From Enoplolaimus lenunculus (lineage: Eukaryota > Nematoda > Enoplea > Enoplida > Thoracostomopsidae), in contig JASANG010002906.1 of the NCBI GenBank assembly GCA_030248215.1, positions 81,661 through 145,660 of the forward strand: a DNA stretch of 64,000 nt. Direction: 5' to 3'. Shown here piece by piece: positions 62,923 through 64,000 of the stretch. The notes under the pieces are model-generated. The model made no database searches. It worked only from the letters and a program-made list of their open reading frames with translations, and had not been told where the DNA came from. The position numbers and the translations under genes are program-made. Numbering within the stretch: the first letter of the stretch is position 1; the number at the start of each line of letters is the position of its first letter.

Positions 62923-63446
62923 TAAATAAAAAAAAGTTAAGCTGATAAATAATTATTATACAAAGTAGAACGGTTTCTTAAAACATATCAAGTGAAAGGT
63001 TGTATTCTACTGCCCAAGTTAAACCTTATACTTTACTACTGAGTTTATACATTAACGTCACATGGCGACACATAAAATTTTAAGACAAGATAAGCTTTCA
63101 ACTACAATAGCTTATGTCATGACTGAAGCCTTCTTAACATAAAAACAACCTACAGCTTGGGGTTTCAACAAGCACCATACTGTATTTTGAAAATGAGTTT
63201 TTTGCTCGCAAACTTTGTTTATTGAACTCAATCGCATATGAGCTACTGCGAGATATTGATAAAAACGTTGAATTTAATTTCAATATTTGTTCTATTTTTG
63301 CGTATCAAATGTAAGTTGTAAAATTAATAAAGGAAATTGTTCTTAATTGCCGGCAGGCATCAAGCCCTGAGAGAGTTGACGAGAATTTTTAGGCGAGTGT
63401 TGTAAAGTGTAATTGACGTATGATAAATCTTTAAATTTGACCACTA

Positions 63447-63632
63447 GCGGATCCAGAGATGACACGGCGTACGCCCACCGGCGAAAATTTTTTGTGACAC
63501 AACCGTAACGTCCCATGTCTTACAATTTTCATCCCTGAAACTATTGGCTCATATATTGCATGCACCAAATGTTGCGTTTCATAACTTTTACCAGTCTGCA
63601 TTCCCGATCGAAATGTATGGATCCGCCGCTGT
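63447..63632. repeat. GGCGGATCC-type MITE
   Basis: CTAGCGGATCCAGAGATGAC at left, GTATGGATCCGCCGCTG at right. Same terminus family as 8936 and 51005. Confidence 0.55.
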
Positions 63633-64000
63633 ATATGATAGCTTCATGTTCATTGTTTCTTAAAGGTCTGGGTAAACGCGTTACAGGAGTTTTTGTTTAG
63701 CCGTTGGTTAAAAATGTTGGTTTTAGCTCAATTGACTAATAGCTATAGCACTGTAGGTGGCTATGCCACACTTAAACCTATTTCAAACTAAAAACTAAAA
63801 TATAAAATAAAACCCTATATCAAAACCACATCTTAAGGGAGTTCCTGGCTCCACCTAGTCTCTCTTAGAACTTAAGTTAGGCTTAGGCGTTGCTACAGGG
63901 CGTAGAAATTTGTAAAACTATGCTATGGCGGCTGTGTCCGCAATGTAAACTTACCTGGGGCCCTGCGTGGCCGTATGACGGTATTGATTAGTATCGCATA

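Larger units (their letters stand above)
53908..64000. other. Gene-poor flank beyond the GPCR
   Basis: No supported gene. Holds several inverted-repeat elements, the tRNA-like repeats at 57583 and 60437, a two-copy 95-bp tandem repeat (58017-58206), a (CTA)n tract and a GGATATCC-rich stretch (58580-58680). Reading frames are short and without recognisable domains. Confidence 0.65.

Overview
This is eukaryotic (metazoan) genomic DNA: AT-rich, intron-rich and dense in short foldback repeats. Two protein-coding genes are supported. The best taxonomic guess is a nematode. The ion-pump protein resembles nematode plasma-membrane Ca2+-ATPases, and degenerate runs of the TTAGGC/GCCTAA hexamer, the nematode telomere unit, occur in many places. 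Those runs sit inside dispersed repeats, so they are weak evidence. A repeat-rich enoplean/mermithid type of genome would fit, but that is inference.

Gene 1 (+ strand, 13611 to 38068 or 47286) is a complete plasma-membrane calcium pump (PMCA, ATP2B family). I rebuilt 20 coding exons with GT..AG borders and matching phases: 4533 nt, 1510 aa. It has all the P-type ATPase signatures (TGES, PEGLP, DKTGTLT, KGASE, TGDGTND) and ten membrane segments. It has two alternative last exons. One at 36905-38068 gives a 387-residue Gln/His/Gly-rich tail. The other at 46675-47286 gives a different 203-residue tail. Both start with a calmodulin-binding motif of the RVV(K/N)AFRS type. After the stop of the second tail the same frame stays open for 78 codons and ends in TPV, a PDZ-ligand-like terminus. 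A 60-nt phase-1/phase-1 cassette (23918-23977) abuts the end of a transposon-like repeat. The 3' part of the exon encoding membrane segment 9 is tandemly repeated (178-bp period, 30921 to about 31534).

Gene 2 (- strand, 53907 to 50336) is a two-exon class A biogenic-amine-type GPCR of 673 aa, with a long Asn-rich third intracellular loop and DRL in place of DRY.

Everything else (1-13.6 kb, 38.1-46.7 kb, 47.5-50.3 kb, 54-64 kb and most intron space) is filled with short terminal-inverted-repeat (MITE-like) families, microsatellites, a few minisatellites and a tRNA-like dispersed element. I see no rRNA, no intact tRNA and no CRISPR array. Two short coding-like stretches (21422-21586 and about 39750-40190) could not be assigned.
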